This document shows, piece after piece, positions 1 through 6,417 of a stretch of DNA of 14,014 nt. Numbering within the stretch: the first letter of the stretch is position 1; the number at the start of each line of letters is the position of its first letter. The position numbers were made by a program, and so were the translations under genes. This DNA comes from Hungatella sp. UBA3402 (lineage in GTDB: Bacteria; Bacillota; Clostridia; Lachnospirales; Lachnospiraceae). The stretch lies in NCBI GenBank assembly GCA_002358555.1, contig DEPC01000005.1:1-14014 (forward strand), given 5' to 3'. The notes under the pieces are model-generated. The model worked only from the letters and a program-made list of their open reading frames with translations. It had not been told where the DNA came from and did not search any database.

Positions 1-315
1 GGAAGCAATATGGCCAATTATCCTCTCCATGATATTTTCAGCGAGAGAAAAATTTATATTATGACGGTTATCCGTCTTCTTGTCATGCCTCTCCTAACAG
101 CAGTATATATGAGCTTTCTTACAGATAATGCTTTGCTAATCTGCATGTCCTCCATGACTATTGGTATGCCTGTTGGTTCCATGGTTGCAATGGCAAGCAG
201 CAAATACGGAGAACAAGGACGAGTTGGCTCTATCAGCGTTGTTATGTCAACTCTTTGTTCCATGATTACAATCCCTATCCTAGCAGTGATTTTTAAATTA
301 TGGTTTGGCGTGTAA
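1..315 (+). CDS. AEC (auxin efflux carrier) family transporter, 3' end only
   Basis: The reading frame is open from the first base, so the gene begins outside the window; the Met at base 10 is internal. The visible 104 residues hold three hydrophobic membrane segments: one around IYIMTVIRLLVMPLLTAVYM, a second around ALLICMSSMTIGMPVGSMVA, and a last one ending in PILAVIFKLWFGV. The second segment, with its Met/Gly/Pro-rich stretch and following small residues, is typical of the C-terminal half of AEC-family permeases, which move organic acids or related anions across the membrane. The substrate cannot be told from this fragment. The stop codon lies inside the 3' end of the convergent cobA gene, an 18-base tail-to-tail overlap. 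Family assignment is by recognition of the C-terminal pattern and is fairly but not fully certain. Confidence 0.72.
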   Translation, partial: GSNMANYPLHDIFSERKIYIMTVIRLLVMPLLTAVYMSFLTDNALLICMSSMTIGMPVGSMVAMASSKYGEQGRVGSISVVMSTLCSMITIPILAVIFKLWFGV

Positions 316-1047
316 TGAGCCTTTCAATTCCAGAGCTGCCACATTTCCAACTACTATTACAGCAGGTGGCTCCACATTTTCTTCTCGCACTTTTTTTACA
401 ATTGTCTCCAAGGTTCCTCTTACTGTTGCTGGATGGGACGAATTGCCGCCAGAAATTACTGCTGTTGGCATCTTCTCATCCATCCCTGCCTGTGTTAGTC
501 GTTTTACAATGATTTCTAACTGATGGAAGCCCATAAGAAATACAAGAGTTCCTGGCAAATCAGCCAAATTATCCAGATAATCGGGAAGTCCATTTTCTGT
601 ATCCTTTGTATGTGCCGTGATAATATGAACACTTTGGCTTAAGCCTCTATGTGTCACCGGAATTCCGGCAGCAGCAGGAATGGCAATGGCTGATGTAATT
701 CCTGGCACCTCCTCACAGAAAATTCCCGCTTCTGTCAAAGCCATCAGTTCCTCTCCTCCTCTTCCAAAGACAAAAGGGTCGCCTCCCTTTAAACGGACTA
801 CCATTTTCCCTTCTCTTGCTTTGTCAATAAGAAGATGACATATCTCCTGTTGAGATGCAGAATGTCGTTTACACCGTTTTCCCATATATATCTTTTCTGC
901 TGTTTCTGGAGCCTCAGCCAACAATTCCTGTGCAATTAAATCGTCATACACAAGTACCTGACATTTCTGTATCAATTTTAATCCCTTTACTGTAATCAAG
1001 TCTGCCTCTCCACATCCAGCTCCAACCAAATATACATATCCTGCCAT
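298..1047 (-). CDS. cobA: Uroporphyrinogen-III C-methyltransferase (SUMT)
   Basis: This 249-residue enzyme moves two methyl groups from S-adenosylmethionine to uroporphyrinogen III, giving precorrin-2, the branch point to siroheme and cobalamin. The N-terminal glycine loop reads VGAGCGEADLITVKG (residues 8-22), the GAGCG variant of the usual GAGPGDP. The SAM-site motif VRLKGGDPFVFGRGGEE is at 84-100, and PGITSAIAIPAAAGIPVTHRG at 115-135 is characteristic of SUMT. Length fits a single-domain SUMT with no fused HemD. The ATG is preceded by a purine-rich AGAGGAGAGG ribosome site. It is the last gene of a minus-strand group, 46 bases after the precorrin-2 dehydrogenase that uses its product, so the two probably share a transcript. 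Family identification is secure; whether the product feeds siroheme only or also B12 is not visible here. Confidence 0.95.
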   Translation of the reverse strand: MAGYVYLVGAGCGEADLITVKGLKLIQKCQVLVYDDLIAQELLAEAPETAEKIYMGKRCKRHSASQQEICHLLIDKAREGKMVVRLKGGDPFVFGRGGEELMALTEAGIFCEEVPGITSAIAIPAAAGIPVTHRGLSQSVHIITAHTKDTENGLPDYLDNLADLPGTLVFLMGFHQLEIIVKRLTQAGMDEKMPTAVISGGNSSHPATVRGTLETIVKKVREENVEPPAVIVVGNVAALELKGSLHAKP

Positions 1048-1093
1048 TTGTTTCTGCCTCTCCTCTTTTTAGAGCATGTTTGAACCTTTATTT

Positions 1094-1726
1094 TCATAAA
1101 ATTTGGCTCAAATCATTCTGTGCCAAATGCAAAACTGCTTCAAATTCTTCTTCTGTCAACGCTCGTCCTTTTTCTAGACATTGCTCAAATAACTCTGTAA
1201 AAACCATGGTTCTCTGTCCTTCCACAGAAATCCTTTTTTTGACTATACCTCGTTTATCTTCTAAAAATCCCAAAATTTCTTCAAAGTTTTCGGGTATCCA
1301 CTGCTTTATCTTTTCTTTTATATAAATCGCCCCACTTGGGCTTGCCCCTTCTGTGGAAATCCCTGCTGTTAATCTCCCCTTTTTTACAAGACATGGGAAG
1401 ATAAAGGTACAGGCTTCTCTATCATCCACTACATTCACCAGAATATTCTTTTCCTGACATAAATTTGCAATTACGTGATTTAACTCTCTGTCATCGGTAG
1501 CTGCTATAACAAAATATTTTCCTTCTAACATATCAGCAGCAAAAGACTTTTGCAAAAGCAAAAGTCCCTCTATTTTCTCAATTTCACTTTCAAATGACAT
1601 GGCTGCTACTGTTAATTGTGGACCGTATGGCAGAAGATTCTCAATCTTTCGTAAAGCCACAATTCCTCCCCCCACAATCAATCCCTGTTTTCCATCTAAA
1701 TCAACAAAAAATGGAAAATATCCCAT
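1094..1726 (-). CDS. Precorrin-2 dehydrogenase / siroheme synthase N-terminal-type protein
   Basis: The 210-residue protein resembles the N-terminal half of CysG and yeast Met8, which oxidise precorrin-2 to sirohydrochlorin with NAD and in some members also insert iron. The start MGYFPFFVDLDGKQGLIVGG leads into the nucleotide-binding GGGIVALRK (19-27). AATDDRELN (75-83) and VNVVDDREACTFIFP (97-111) follow, the latter containing the Asp that corresponds in position to the catalytic Asp of CysG. STEGASPSGA (124-133) matches the family's ST.G.SP segment. An AAGGGA ribosome site precedes the ATG. It sits between a D-2-hydroxyacid dehydrogenase (25 bases upstream) and cobA (46 bases downstream), consistent with a siroheme operon. 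Chelatase activity cannot be judged from sequence alone, and the symbol varies between genomes (sirC, cysG, ylnF), so none is assigned. Confidence 0.9.
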   Translation of the reverse strand: MGYFPFFVDLDGKQGLIVGGGIVALRKIENLLPYGPQLTVAAMSFESEIEKIEGLLLLQKSFAADMLEGKYFVIAATDDRELNHVIANLCQEKNILVNVVDDREACTFIFPCLVKKGRLTAGISTEGASPSGAIYIKEKIKQWIPENFEEILGFLEDKRGIVKKRISVEGQRTMVFTELFEQCLEKGRALTEEEFEAVLHLAQNDLSQIL

Positions 1727-1751
1727 ATCTCGTTTCCCTTTCTCTTACTGT

Positions 1752-2696
1752 TTACACAATCACATTTTGAGGTGTACCTTCCAGCCACTTGCAAATATTA
1801 TCACATACAATAACAGCACGTTTTTCAAATGCCTGCTCAGAGGCAAATGCCACATGAGGAGAGGCAATCAAATTGGGAGCATGAAAAAGTACATGATTCG
1901 ACTCAACTGGTGGCTCTGTCTCGAACACATCTACAGCAGCACCAGCAATTTTTCCAGTTTGAAGAGCTTCTGCCAATGCATCGCTGTCCACCACAGGTCC
2001 TCTGGCTGTATTGATAAGAATTGCCGTTTTCTTCATGAGATTAAGTTGTTCTTTTCCAATCATCCCTCTAGTATTTTCGTTTAAAGGTACATGAAGTGAT
2101 ACAATATCACAGATTTTTAAAAGTTCTTCAAGGGTAACAAACTTCACATCTTCTATCTGTTTTTTTGTCCTACTATAAGCATAAACATCACATCCAAAAG
2201 CCTGTGCAATGCGAATCACTCGGCTTCCAATAGCTCCTACGCCAATGACTCCAAATTTCTTTCCTTCTAGCTCATATCCCACTAAACCTGCTTTCGTACC
2301 TTCCTGTCTTATCACCTTATCACATAGCAGGATATTTCTAGCTAAAGCGATAACAAACCCAAACACTAAGTCTGCCACAGCCACTGTAGAATATCCTGCA
2401 CAATTACATACCATAATTCCTCTCTCTTTACAGTACTCGATATCTATATGGTCCACCCCAGTAAATGCCACACAAATCATCTTTAAATTTGGACATTGAG
2501 AAATGACTTCTTTCCCATATTTAAAGTTGGACAATACCACACAATCTGCTGACTTACTCCTTTCAATCAGGCTGGGAATATCTTCTCTTCTAGTGTCATA
2601 ATAGATAACTTCTACCTGATTTTCCAGTCTCTCTGCTACCATAGTTTTTAATTGCTCCTGGCTGATTCCAAGAGGCTCTAAAAATACTACTTGCAT
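1752..2696 (-). CDS. D-2-hydroxyacid dehydrogenase (NAD-dependent)
   Basis: Member of the D-isomer-specific 2-hydroxyacid dehydrogenase family (phosphoglycerate, D-lactate and hydroxypyruvate reductases). Numbering from the upstream in-frame Met at 2711, the Rossmann motif GVIGVGAIGSR is at 154-164. The catalytic trio is Arg in INTARGP (R237), Glu in DVFETEPP (E266) and His in SPHVAF (H286). No C-terminal ACT domain is present, so it is not a long-form SerA. Two starts are possible. The Met at 2711 has no ribosome site before it, whereas the Met at 2696 is preceded by GGAG nine bases upstream, so 2696 (314 residues) is preferred. The substrate cannot be deduced. It is the first gene before the siroheme pair, 25 bases upstream, and is probably co-transcribed, but no metabolic link to tetrapyrroles is known to me. 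Confidence 0.9.
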   Translation of the reverse strand: MQVVFLEPLGISQEQLKTMVAERLENQVEVIYYDTRREDIPSLIERSKSADCVVLSNFKYGKEVISQCPNLKMICVAFTGVDHIDIEYCKERGIMVCNCAGYSTVAVADLVFGFVIALARNILLCDKVIRQEGTKAGLVGYELEGKKFGVIGVGAIGSRVIRIAQAFGCDVYAYSRTKKQIEDVKFVTLEELLKICDIVSLHVPLNENTRGMIGKEQLNLMKKTAILINTARGPVVDSDALAEALQTGKIAGAAVDVFETEPPVESNHVLFHAPNLIASPHVAFASEQAFEKRAVIVCDNICKWLEGTPQNVIV

Positions 2697-2768
2697 TTTC
2701 CTCTGCTCCATTCTGGCTATTTTATATCATAGATTAGATACTGATATTATCTTGTTGTATGAGTAAAT

Positions 2769-2794
2769 CGAGTAGGGAAAGGTCTCCCTACTTG
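2769..2794. repeat. Perfect inverted repeat upstream of the dehydrogenase-siroheme group
   Basis: AGTAGGGA at 2771-2778 pairs exactly with TCCCTACT at 2785-2792 around a six-base loop; a G-T pair and a C-G pair extend the stem to ten. There is no T-run on either side, so it is a poor intrinsic terminator. It lies between the spoVG terminator-like hairpin and the start of the dehydrogenase gene and could be a processing site, a back-up terminator or a protein-binding site. Function is unknown. Confidence 0.45.
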
Positions 2795-2847
2795 CCGTGC
2801 GCCCCATACGCTGCCTTAACGGCATATTTCCTCTACCTGTGCAATAG

Positions 2848-2873
2848 AAAACGGCAGCCGCAGCCGCCGTTTC
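2848..2873 (-). terminator. Terminator-like hairpin after spoVG
   Basis: Read on the minus strand, AAACGGC and GCCGTTT form the base of a stem that continues through a G-U pair and two G-C pairs to a four-base loop. That makes ten pairs with the end falling in a short T-run. It starts only eight bases beyond the spoVG stop codon, where a rho-independent terminator is expected. The T-run after the stem is short, so read-through is possible. Confidence 0.6.
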
Positions 2874-2880
2874 ACTCTCC

Positions 2881-3156
2881 CTATTGCGATGCCTCACTCT
2901 CTAATGTCGTCGTCTCGTATTTATCCAGAATTACTCTCTGGATCATATCCCGTGTTTCAGAATTAATAGGATGTGCAATATCCCGATACTCCCCATCTGC
3001 TGCCTTCCTGCTGGGCATTGCAATGAATAACCCCTTTTCGCCTTCAATCACTTTAATATCATGAATAACAAATTCATTATCCAAAGTGATAGAAACGATA
3101 GCTTTCATTTTTCCCTCTTTCTCAATTCTTCTTACTCTTACATCTGTAATTTGCAT
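2881..3156 (-). CDS. spoVG: Septation/sporulation regulator SpoVG
   Basis: The 91-residue protein matches SpoVG along its whole length: MQITDVRVRRI at the start, the central FVIHDIKVIEG, then GLFIAMPSRK and the conserved EYRDIAHPIN at about 57-66. SpoVG proteins are small nucleic-acid-binding regulators, known to bind DNA and RNA in Borrelia, Listeria and Staphylococcus, and affect asymmetric septation in Bacillus. The length is normal. An AGAGGGG ribosome site stands six bases before the ATG. The gene follows glgD by 172 bases on the same strand and ends just before a terminator-like hairpin, so it is probably the last gene of a glgC-glgD-spoVG transcript unless it has its own promoter. No convincing sigma-H or sigma-A promoter was seen in the spacer. 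Presence agrees with a spore-former but does not prove it, because non-sporulating species also carry spoVG. Confidence 0.95.
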   Translation of the reverse strand: MQITDVRVRRIEKEGKMKAIVSITLDNEFVIHDIKVIEGEKGLFIAMPSRKAADGEYRDIAHPINSETRDMIQRVILDKYETTTLESEASQ

Positions 3157-3220
3157 CTTGTTCCCCTCTCTGTTTCTCCTCTGTTGTTCCTTCCTTCCTT
3201 GCCTGCTTACTTTTTATCCA

Positions 3221-3300
3221 CTCGCGGTAGTAAGGAGCGAGACAACTACATGGGTTGCTTCTGTCAGTGAGGGATACCACTTTCGCTCCGCCCATCACTG
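3221..3300 (-). other. GC-rich structured spacer between glgD and spoVG
   Basis: The 172-base spacer has a GC-rich core with competing base pairings. CAGTGAGGG (3265-3273) pairs with CCC-A-TCACTG (3291-3300) with one bulged base. CTCGC (3221-3225) pairs with GCGAG (3237-3241), and GGAGCGA (3234-3240) can instead pair with TCGCTCC (3283-3289) in the loop of the first hairpin. CAAC/GTTG (3243-3246, 3254-3257) forms a small extra hairpin. No T-run follows, so it is not a standard terminator. It could protect the glgCD mRNA 3' end or act as a spoVG leader. Confidence 0.4.
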
Positions 3301-3328
3301 TTCTTAGATTTATTTTTCATGTTACAAT

Positions 3329-4450
3329 CTATAACGTATAACGCTCATTCTTCTCAACAACAATTTTTACATTCTCTGGAGTTCCTATATGTGTGGTATT
3401 AGCACGGATAGTATCACGGCTTTCCACAATACAATTTTCAATAACTGTATTATCCCCAATATAAACATCATTCAGGATAATAGAATTTTTAATCACACAG
3501 TTATTGCCTACATACACCTGTCTAAATAAAACAGAATTTTCTACCACGCCATTAATAATTGTTCCGCTGGCTATGAGACTATTTTTTACATCAGCTCCTG
3601 GATTGTACTTAGCTGGTGGAAAATCTCCTACCTTGGAATAAACTTCTGGATACTGGCGGAAGAAATAATCCCTCACTTCTGGCTTTAAAAAGTCCATATT
3701 AGTCTCATAATAGGATTCTACAGAAGCGATATTGCTCCAATATGTGTCCAGTTCATATGCATAGATTCTCTTGATATTCTTATAGCGTACCAGAATATCA
3801 TTTACAAAATCATATCTATCCTCCTGGGCACTGCGCTCAATCAGCTCAATCAACTGACGGCGACGAATTACATAAATACCACAAGAGATAGTATTGGTAT
3901 CAGCTACCATGGGCTTTTCCTGGAAATCCAGAATACGTCCATCCTCATTCAGCTTTAAAACACCAAATCTAGTTACATCTACCTCTGCAGGCATAGTCTT
4001 GCATACTACTGTGATATCAGCCTTTTTCTCAATATGGTATTCTAATACTTTATTATAATCTAATTTATAAATGCAGTCGCCAGATGTAATCACCACATAA
4101 GGCTCATGACTATTTTTTAAAAATGTCAGATTCTGATATAAAGCATCTGCTGTGCCCCTATACCAATCATTGTGCTCTGCTGTGATGGTCGGTGTAAATA
4201 CAAACAATCCCCCCTGTTTTCTTCCGAAATCCCACCATTTGGAGGAATTTAGGTGTTCATTTAAGGAACGGGAATTATACTGGGTAAAAACTGCCACGTT
4301 CTGTACATGGGAGTTGGACATATTGCTCAGCGCAAAATCTATGCTACGATAACTTCCTGCAATGGGCATGGCTGAGATAGCCCGCTTATTGGACAGTTCC
4401 CGCATTCTTTTACTGTTGCCGCCTGCTAAAACGATTCCGATTGCTCTCAT
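3329..4450 (-). CDS. glgD: Glucose-1-phosphate adenylyltransferase regulatory subunit GlgD
   Basis: The 373-residue protein is the second ADP-glucose pyrophosphorylase subunit found in Bacillus and clostridia, acting with GlgC in the first committed step of glycogen synthesis. It keeps the family fold: an N-terminal nucleotidyltransferase domain starting IGIVLAGG and a C-terminal left-handed beta-helix of hexapeptide repeats (about 290-360: VKNSLIASGTIINGVVENS and following). The nucleotide loop is degraded to LAGGNSKRMRELSNKRAISA (8-27) where GlgC has LAGGQGSRLG...KPAV. The GDH motif reads SGDCIYKLDY (123-132). This agrees with the known weak or absent catalysis of GlgD, which boosts its partner. 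The ATG overlaps the glgC stop as ATGA, so translation is probably coupled and subunits made in proportion. The ribosome site must lie inside the glgC end. Confidence 0.95.
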   Translation of the reverse strand: MRAIGIVLAGGNSKRMRELSNKRAISAMPIAGSYRSIDFALSNMSNSHVQNVAVFTQYNSRSLNEHLNSSKWWDFGRKQGGLFVFTPTITAEHNDWYRGTADALYQNLTFLKNSHEPYVVITSGDCIYKLDYNKVLEYHIEKKADITVVCKTMPAEVDVTRFGVLKLNEDGRILDFQEKPMVADTNTISCGIYVIRRRQLIELIERSAQEDRYDFVNDILVRYKNIKRIYAYELDTYWSNIASVESYYETNMDFLKPEVRDYFFRQYPEVYSKVGDFPPAKYNPGADVKNSLIASGTIINGVVENSVLFRQVYVGNNCVIKNSIILNDVYIGDNTVIENCIVESRDTIRANTTHIGTPENVKIVVEKNERYTL

Positions 4451-5721
4451 TTTGCGCCACCTGCCTTCATAATGTAGTCACCGCTGGCCAGCAGGCCATC
4501 TGGATAATCTCCAGCTTCAGTCTTACCAGAAATGGACGTGTTCTTGCCAACCTTTACTCCGTCAGGAATCACACTGTGTTCTCCGATAGTAACCAAATCT
4601 GACTGGTATACTTTAGGGTCATATTTGTTGGGAGCATACTCACCCACACCAAGCTCTACATTGCTGCCAATGACAACATCTTCAGCTACAATCGCCTTTT
4701 TCAAGATGCTGTTCTCGCCAATGGTACTTCCTCTCATGATAATGGAATCATGGATTACTGCTCCTTTGGCAATCGTCACTCCAGCACCAATAACAGAATT
4801 ACTTACCTTGCCGTAAACTTCTGTTCCCTCGCCGATGATACTTCTCTCTATGACTGCATCGCCAGCTATGAATTGAGGTGGGATAATATCACTCTTTGTA
4901 TAAATTTTCCAGTATTCTTCATAAAGATTGAATTCTGGAATAATATCAATCAGCTCCATATTGGCTTCCCAATAAGAGCTTAAGGTTCCTACATCTTTCC
5001 AATAGCCATTGTACTCATACGCAAAAATTCTCTCTCCTTGGCTATGACAGTATGGAATTACATGTTTGCCAAAGTCACAACTTGGAACCTCGGAAAGCTG
5101 GTTTAAAGCTTCTTTTAATGCTTTCCAGCTAAATATATAGATACCCATGGATGCCAAATTACTTCTTGGGTTTGCTGGTTTTTCTTCAAATTCTGTAATG
5201 CGGTTGGTATCATCGGTAATTACAATACCAAACCGACTGGCTTCTTCAATTGGAACAGGCATCGCAGCAATGGTGACATCTGCGTTATTTGCCTTGTGGT
5301 ATTCCAGCATAACCTCATAGTCCATCTTGTAAATGTGGTCACCTGACAAAATCAGAACATATTCTGGATTGTATTGTTCCATATACTCCATGTTCTGATA
5401 AATGGCATTGGCCGTGCCAGTGTACCAATCACTGCCTTTGCTTTTTTCGTATGGGGGAAGTACTGTCACTCCACCAACATTGCGGTCCAAATCCCATGGA
5501 ATTCCAATCCCGATATGGGTGTTCAACCGCAGTGGCTGGTATTGAGTCAATACACCTACTGTATCGACACCGGAGTTGATGCAGTTGCTTAATGGAAAAT
5601 CAATGATTCTGTATTTTCCGCCAAAGGACACTGCAGGTTTTGCAACTTTTTGGGTTAAGACTCCAAGACGGCTGCCTTGTCCCCCCGCCAAAAGCATGGC
5701 GATCATCTCTTTCTTAATCAC
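4447..5721 (-). CDS. glgC: Glucose-1-phosphate adenylyltransferase catalytic subunit GlgC
   Basis: The 424-residue enzyme makes ADP-glucose and pyrophosphate from ATP and glucose-1-phosphate, the donor for glycogen synthase. All expected motifs are present: LLAGGQGSRLGVLTQKVAKP (10-29) for nucleotide binding, FGGKYRIIDFPLSNC (33-47), WYTGTANAIYQN (99-110), LSGDHIYKMDY (125-135) with the catalytic Asp at 128, and FEEKPANPR (178-186) with the sugar-phosphate Lys at 181. The C-terminal part is a hexapeptide beta-helix (about 290-380). The start is GTG, chosen because a strong AGAGGTGAT ribosome site stands just before it and the N-terminus MIKKEMIAMLLAGG fits the family. It is first in a glgC-glgD unit with a four-base overlap. 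A long gene-free stretch lies upstream, so expression may be controlled in the leader. Other glycogen genes are not in view. Confidence 0.97.
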   Translation of the reverse strand: MIKKEMIAMLLAGGQGSRLGVLTQKVAKPAVSFGGKYRIIDFPLSNCINSGVDTVGVLTQYQPLRLNTHIGIGIPWDLDRNVGGVTVLPPYEKSKGSDWYTGTANAIYQNMEYMEQYNPEYVLILSGDHIYKMDYEVMLEYHKANNADVTIAAMPVPIEEASRFGIVITDDTNRITEFEEKPANPRSNLASMGIYIFSWKALKEALNQLSEVPSCDFGKHVIPYCHSQGERIFAYEYNGYWKDVGTLSSYWEANMELIDIIPEFNLYEEYWKIYTKSDIIPPQFIAGDAVIERSIIGEGTEVYGKVSNSVIGAGVTIAKGAVIHDSIIMRGSTIGENSILKKAIVAEDVVIGSNVELGVGEYAPNKYDPKVYQSDLVTIGEHSVIPDGVKVGKNTSISGKTEAGDYPDGLLASGDYIMKAGGAK

Positions 5722-5895
5722 GTTATCACCTCTTGCTGTATATTTTTATGTGGGGCAGTGGCCTATGGCGGGTAGGGAAGCGGAGAAAGACGCGGACATG
5801 AACTTAAAACCGGTAAGCCGGCAAAATCCGCTTAAGGCATAATAAGATTAGCTAGAATATTCGGTAAATGGATGCCGAGGCGGTTGGGCCGGGGC

Positions 5896-5918
5896 GCGCT
5901 GCGCTTCTCTGGCGCTTG
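5896..5918 (+). repeat. Imperfect direct repeat, copy 1
   Basis: This stretch of 23 bases contains GCGCTGC, then CTTCTCTGGCG and CTTG. It recurs 89 bases downstream with one substitution (G to A) and one inserted G. Both copies lie in the GC-rich leader of glgC. The unit contains self-complementary GCGC blocks, as in small palindromic intergenic repeats. Whether copies occur elsewhere in the genome cannot be seen here. Confidence 0.6.
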
Positions 5919-5984
5919 GGCGGTGGGTGGGAAGATGGATACTGAAAATCACTACACCCCATGTAGGCTATAGAGAATCAGGAG

Positions 5985-6008
5985 GCGCTGCACTTCTCTG
6001 GCGGCTTG
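5985..6008 (+). repeat. Imperfect direct repeat, copy 2
   Basis: Second copy of the unit found at 5896-5918, reading GCGCTGC, A, CTTCTCTGGCGG, CTTG. The AGAGAA at 5972-5977 just before it can pair with TTCTCT at 5994-5999 inside it, giving a six-pair hairpin that the first copy lacks. Confidence 0.6.
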
Positions 6009-6169
6009 TGAGGCCGGAAGAAATGTGCAGAAGATAATGGAACCACTTACCTTTTTTCGCTTTTAACACTTATTTCAGGCTCACTGATATATCACAGTCA
6101 GATACAATACATTTTTTACTGTGTTCCAGTTCTGTTACAAACCTCACCCTAACTCAATAAGCTATAAAC

Positions 6170-6200
6170 AGATTTTTTATGAATAAACATATAAAAATCT
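6170..6200. repeat. AT-rich inverted repeat inside the glgC leader
   Basis: AGATTTTT (6170-6177) pairs with AAAAATCT (6193-6200). TATG/CATA extends the stem past one bulged base to a six-base AATAAA loop. The plus-strand side is followed by a T-rich run (6201-6217), which looks like a weak plus-strand terminator, but no plus-strand gene lies upstream. On the minus strand it would fold about 35 nucleotides into the leader from the 6241-6269 promoter. Confidence 0.4.
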
Positions 6201-6240
6201 ATTTTTGTCTTATTTTTCACTGCTCATTGCTTACGTGGTT

Positions 6241-6269
6241 ATTATACCACAGATTTTATAAATAGTGAA
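6241..6269 (-). promoter_or_regulatory. Sigma-A-type promoter upstream of glgC
   Basis: On the minus strand there is a perfect TATAAT -10 box (plus-strand ATTATA, 6241-6246) with a TG extension. A TTCACT -35 box (6264-6269) stands at the ideal 17-base spacing. Transcription would start near 6234. GTGG/CCAC dyad arms flank the -10 box. The sequence from 6227 to 6250 is shared with the holB promoter. Confidence 0.65.
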
Positions 6270-6389
6270 CAAATTCTTAACATATTCTTCGTATTTTCTG
6301 TTATTATTCGTCTTATTATTCAATCAGATATCCTCTGTGCATCAAAGTATAACCAATTTTTTGTTAAATTAAGCAATAAAGATTCGTGA

Positions 6390-6417
6390 TAGCTACTTTT
6401 ATATTAAAATACAGCTA
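6390..6417. repeat. AT-rich inverted repeat at the end of the DUF1810 gene
   Basis: TAGCT (6390-6394) pairs with AGCTA (6413-6417), and inside it TTTTA pairs with TAAAA around a three-base loop, with a small internal loop between the two stems. It covers the stop codon of the DUF1810 gene. There is no clear T-run after it, so it is at best a weak terminator for the operon. Confidence 0.3.

Larger units (their letters stand above)
5722..6414 (-). other. Gene-free 693-base region: probable long glgC leader
   Basis: No reading frame here has a credible start, ribosome site or recognisable product. The part next to glgC (about 5755-6030) is much richer in GC than its surroundings and contains an imperfect direct repeat and short hairpins, for example CCGG-CTTA-CCGG followed by TTTT on the minus strand near 5812. 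The far part (about 6040-6414) is AT-rich. It carries a minus-strand promoter at 6241-6269 and hairpins at 6093-6123 and 6170-6200. Transcription from that promoter would give a leader of about 510 nucleotides. A weaker promoter candidate (TATTAT at 5839-5844) lies nearer the gene. The GC-rich core matches no riboswitch class I can recognise. It may be a leader RNA, a separate small RNA, or the remains of a repeat insertion. Confidence 0.5.

Noticed and set aside
34..44. Possible inactivating mutation in HolB (Walker A Lys-Thr replaced by Arg-Arg; protein residues 34-44)
   Set aside because: Coordinates here are residue numbers of HolB. Delta' subunits normally lack ATPase activity and carry degenerate Walker A motifs, so this is expected.
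1599..2084. A 161-codon open frame on the plus strand
   Set aside because: It lies antisense to two clear genes (precorrin-2 dehydrogenase and the dehydrogenase), has no ribosome site and a composition typical of a shadow frame.
5576..5842. An 88-codon plus-strand open frame running from glgC into the leader region
   Set aside because: Most of it is antisense to the conserved N-terminus of GlgC, and the remainder is low-complexity non-coding sequence without homologous features.
5755..6030. A known riboswitch or housekeeping RNA in the GC-rich island
   Set aside because: I looked for cyclic-di-GMP, lysine, glycine, cobalamin and T-box signatures and for tRNA arms on both strands and could not match a core; only an unnamed leader is claimed.
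6170..6217. A plus-strand rho-independent terminator
   Set aside because: The stem is almost all A-T and no plus-strand gene lies upstream, so terminator function is unlikely; it is listed only as an inverted repeat.
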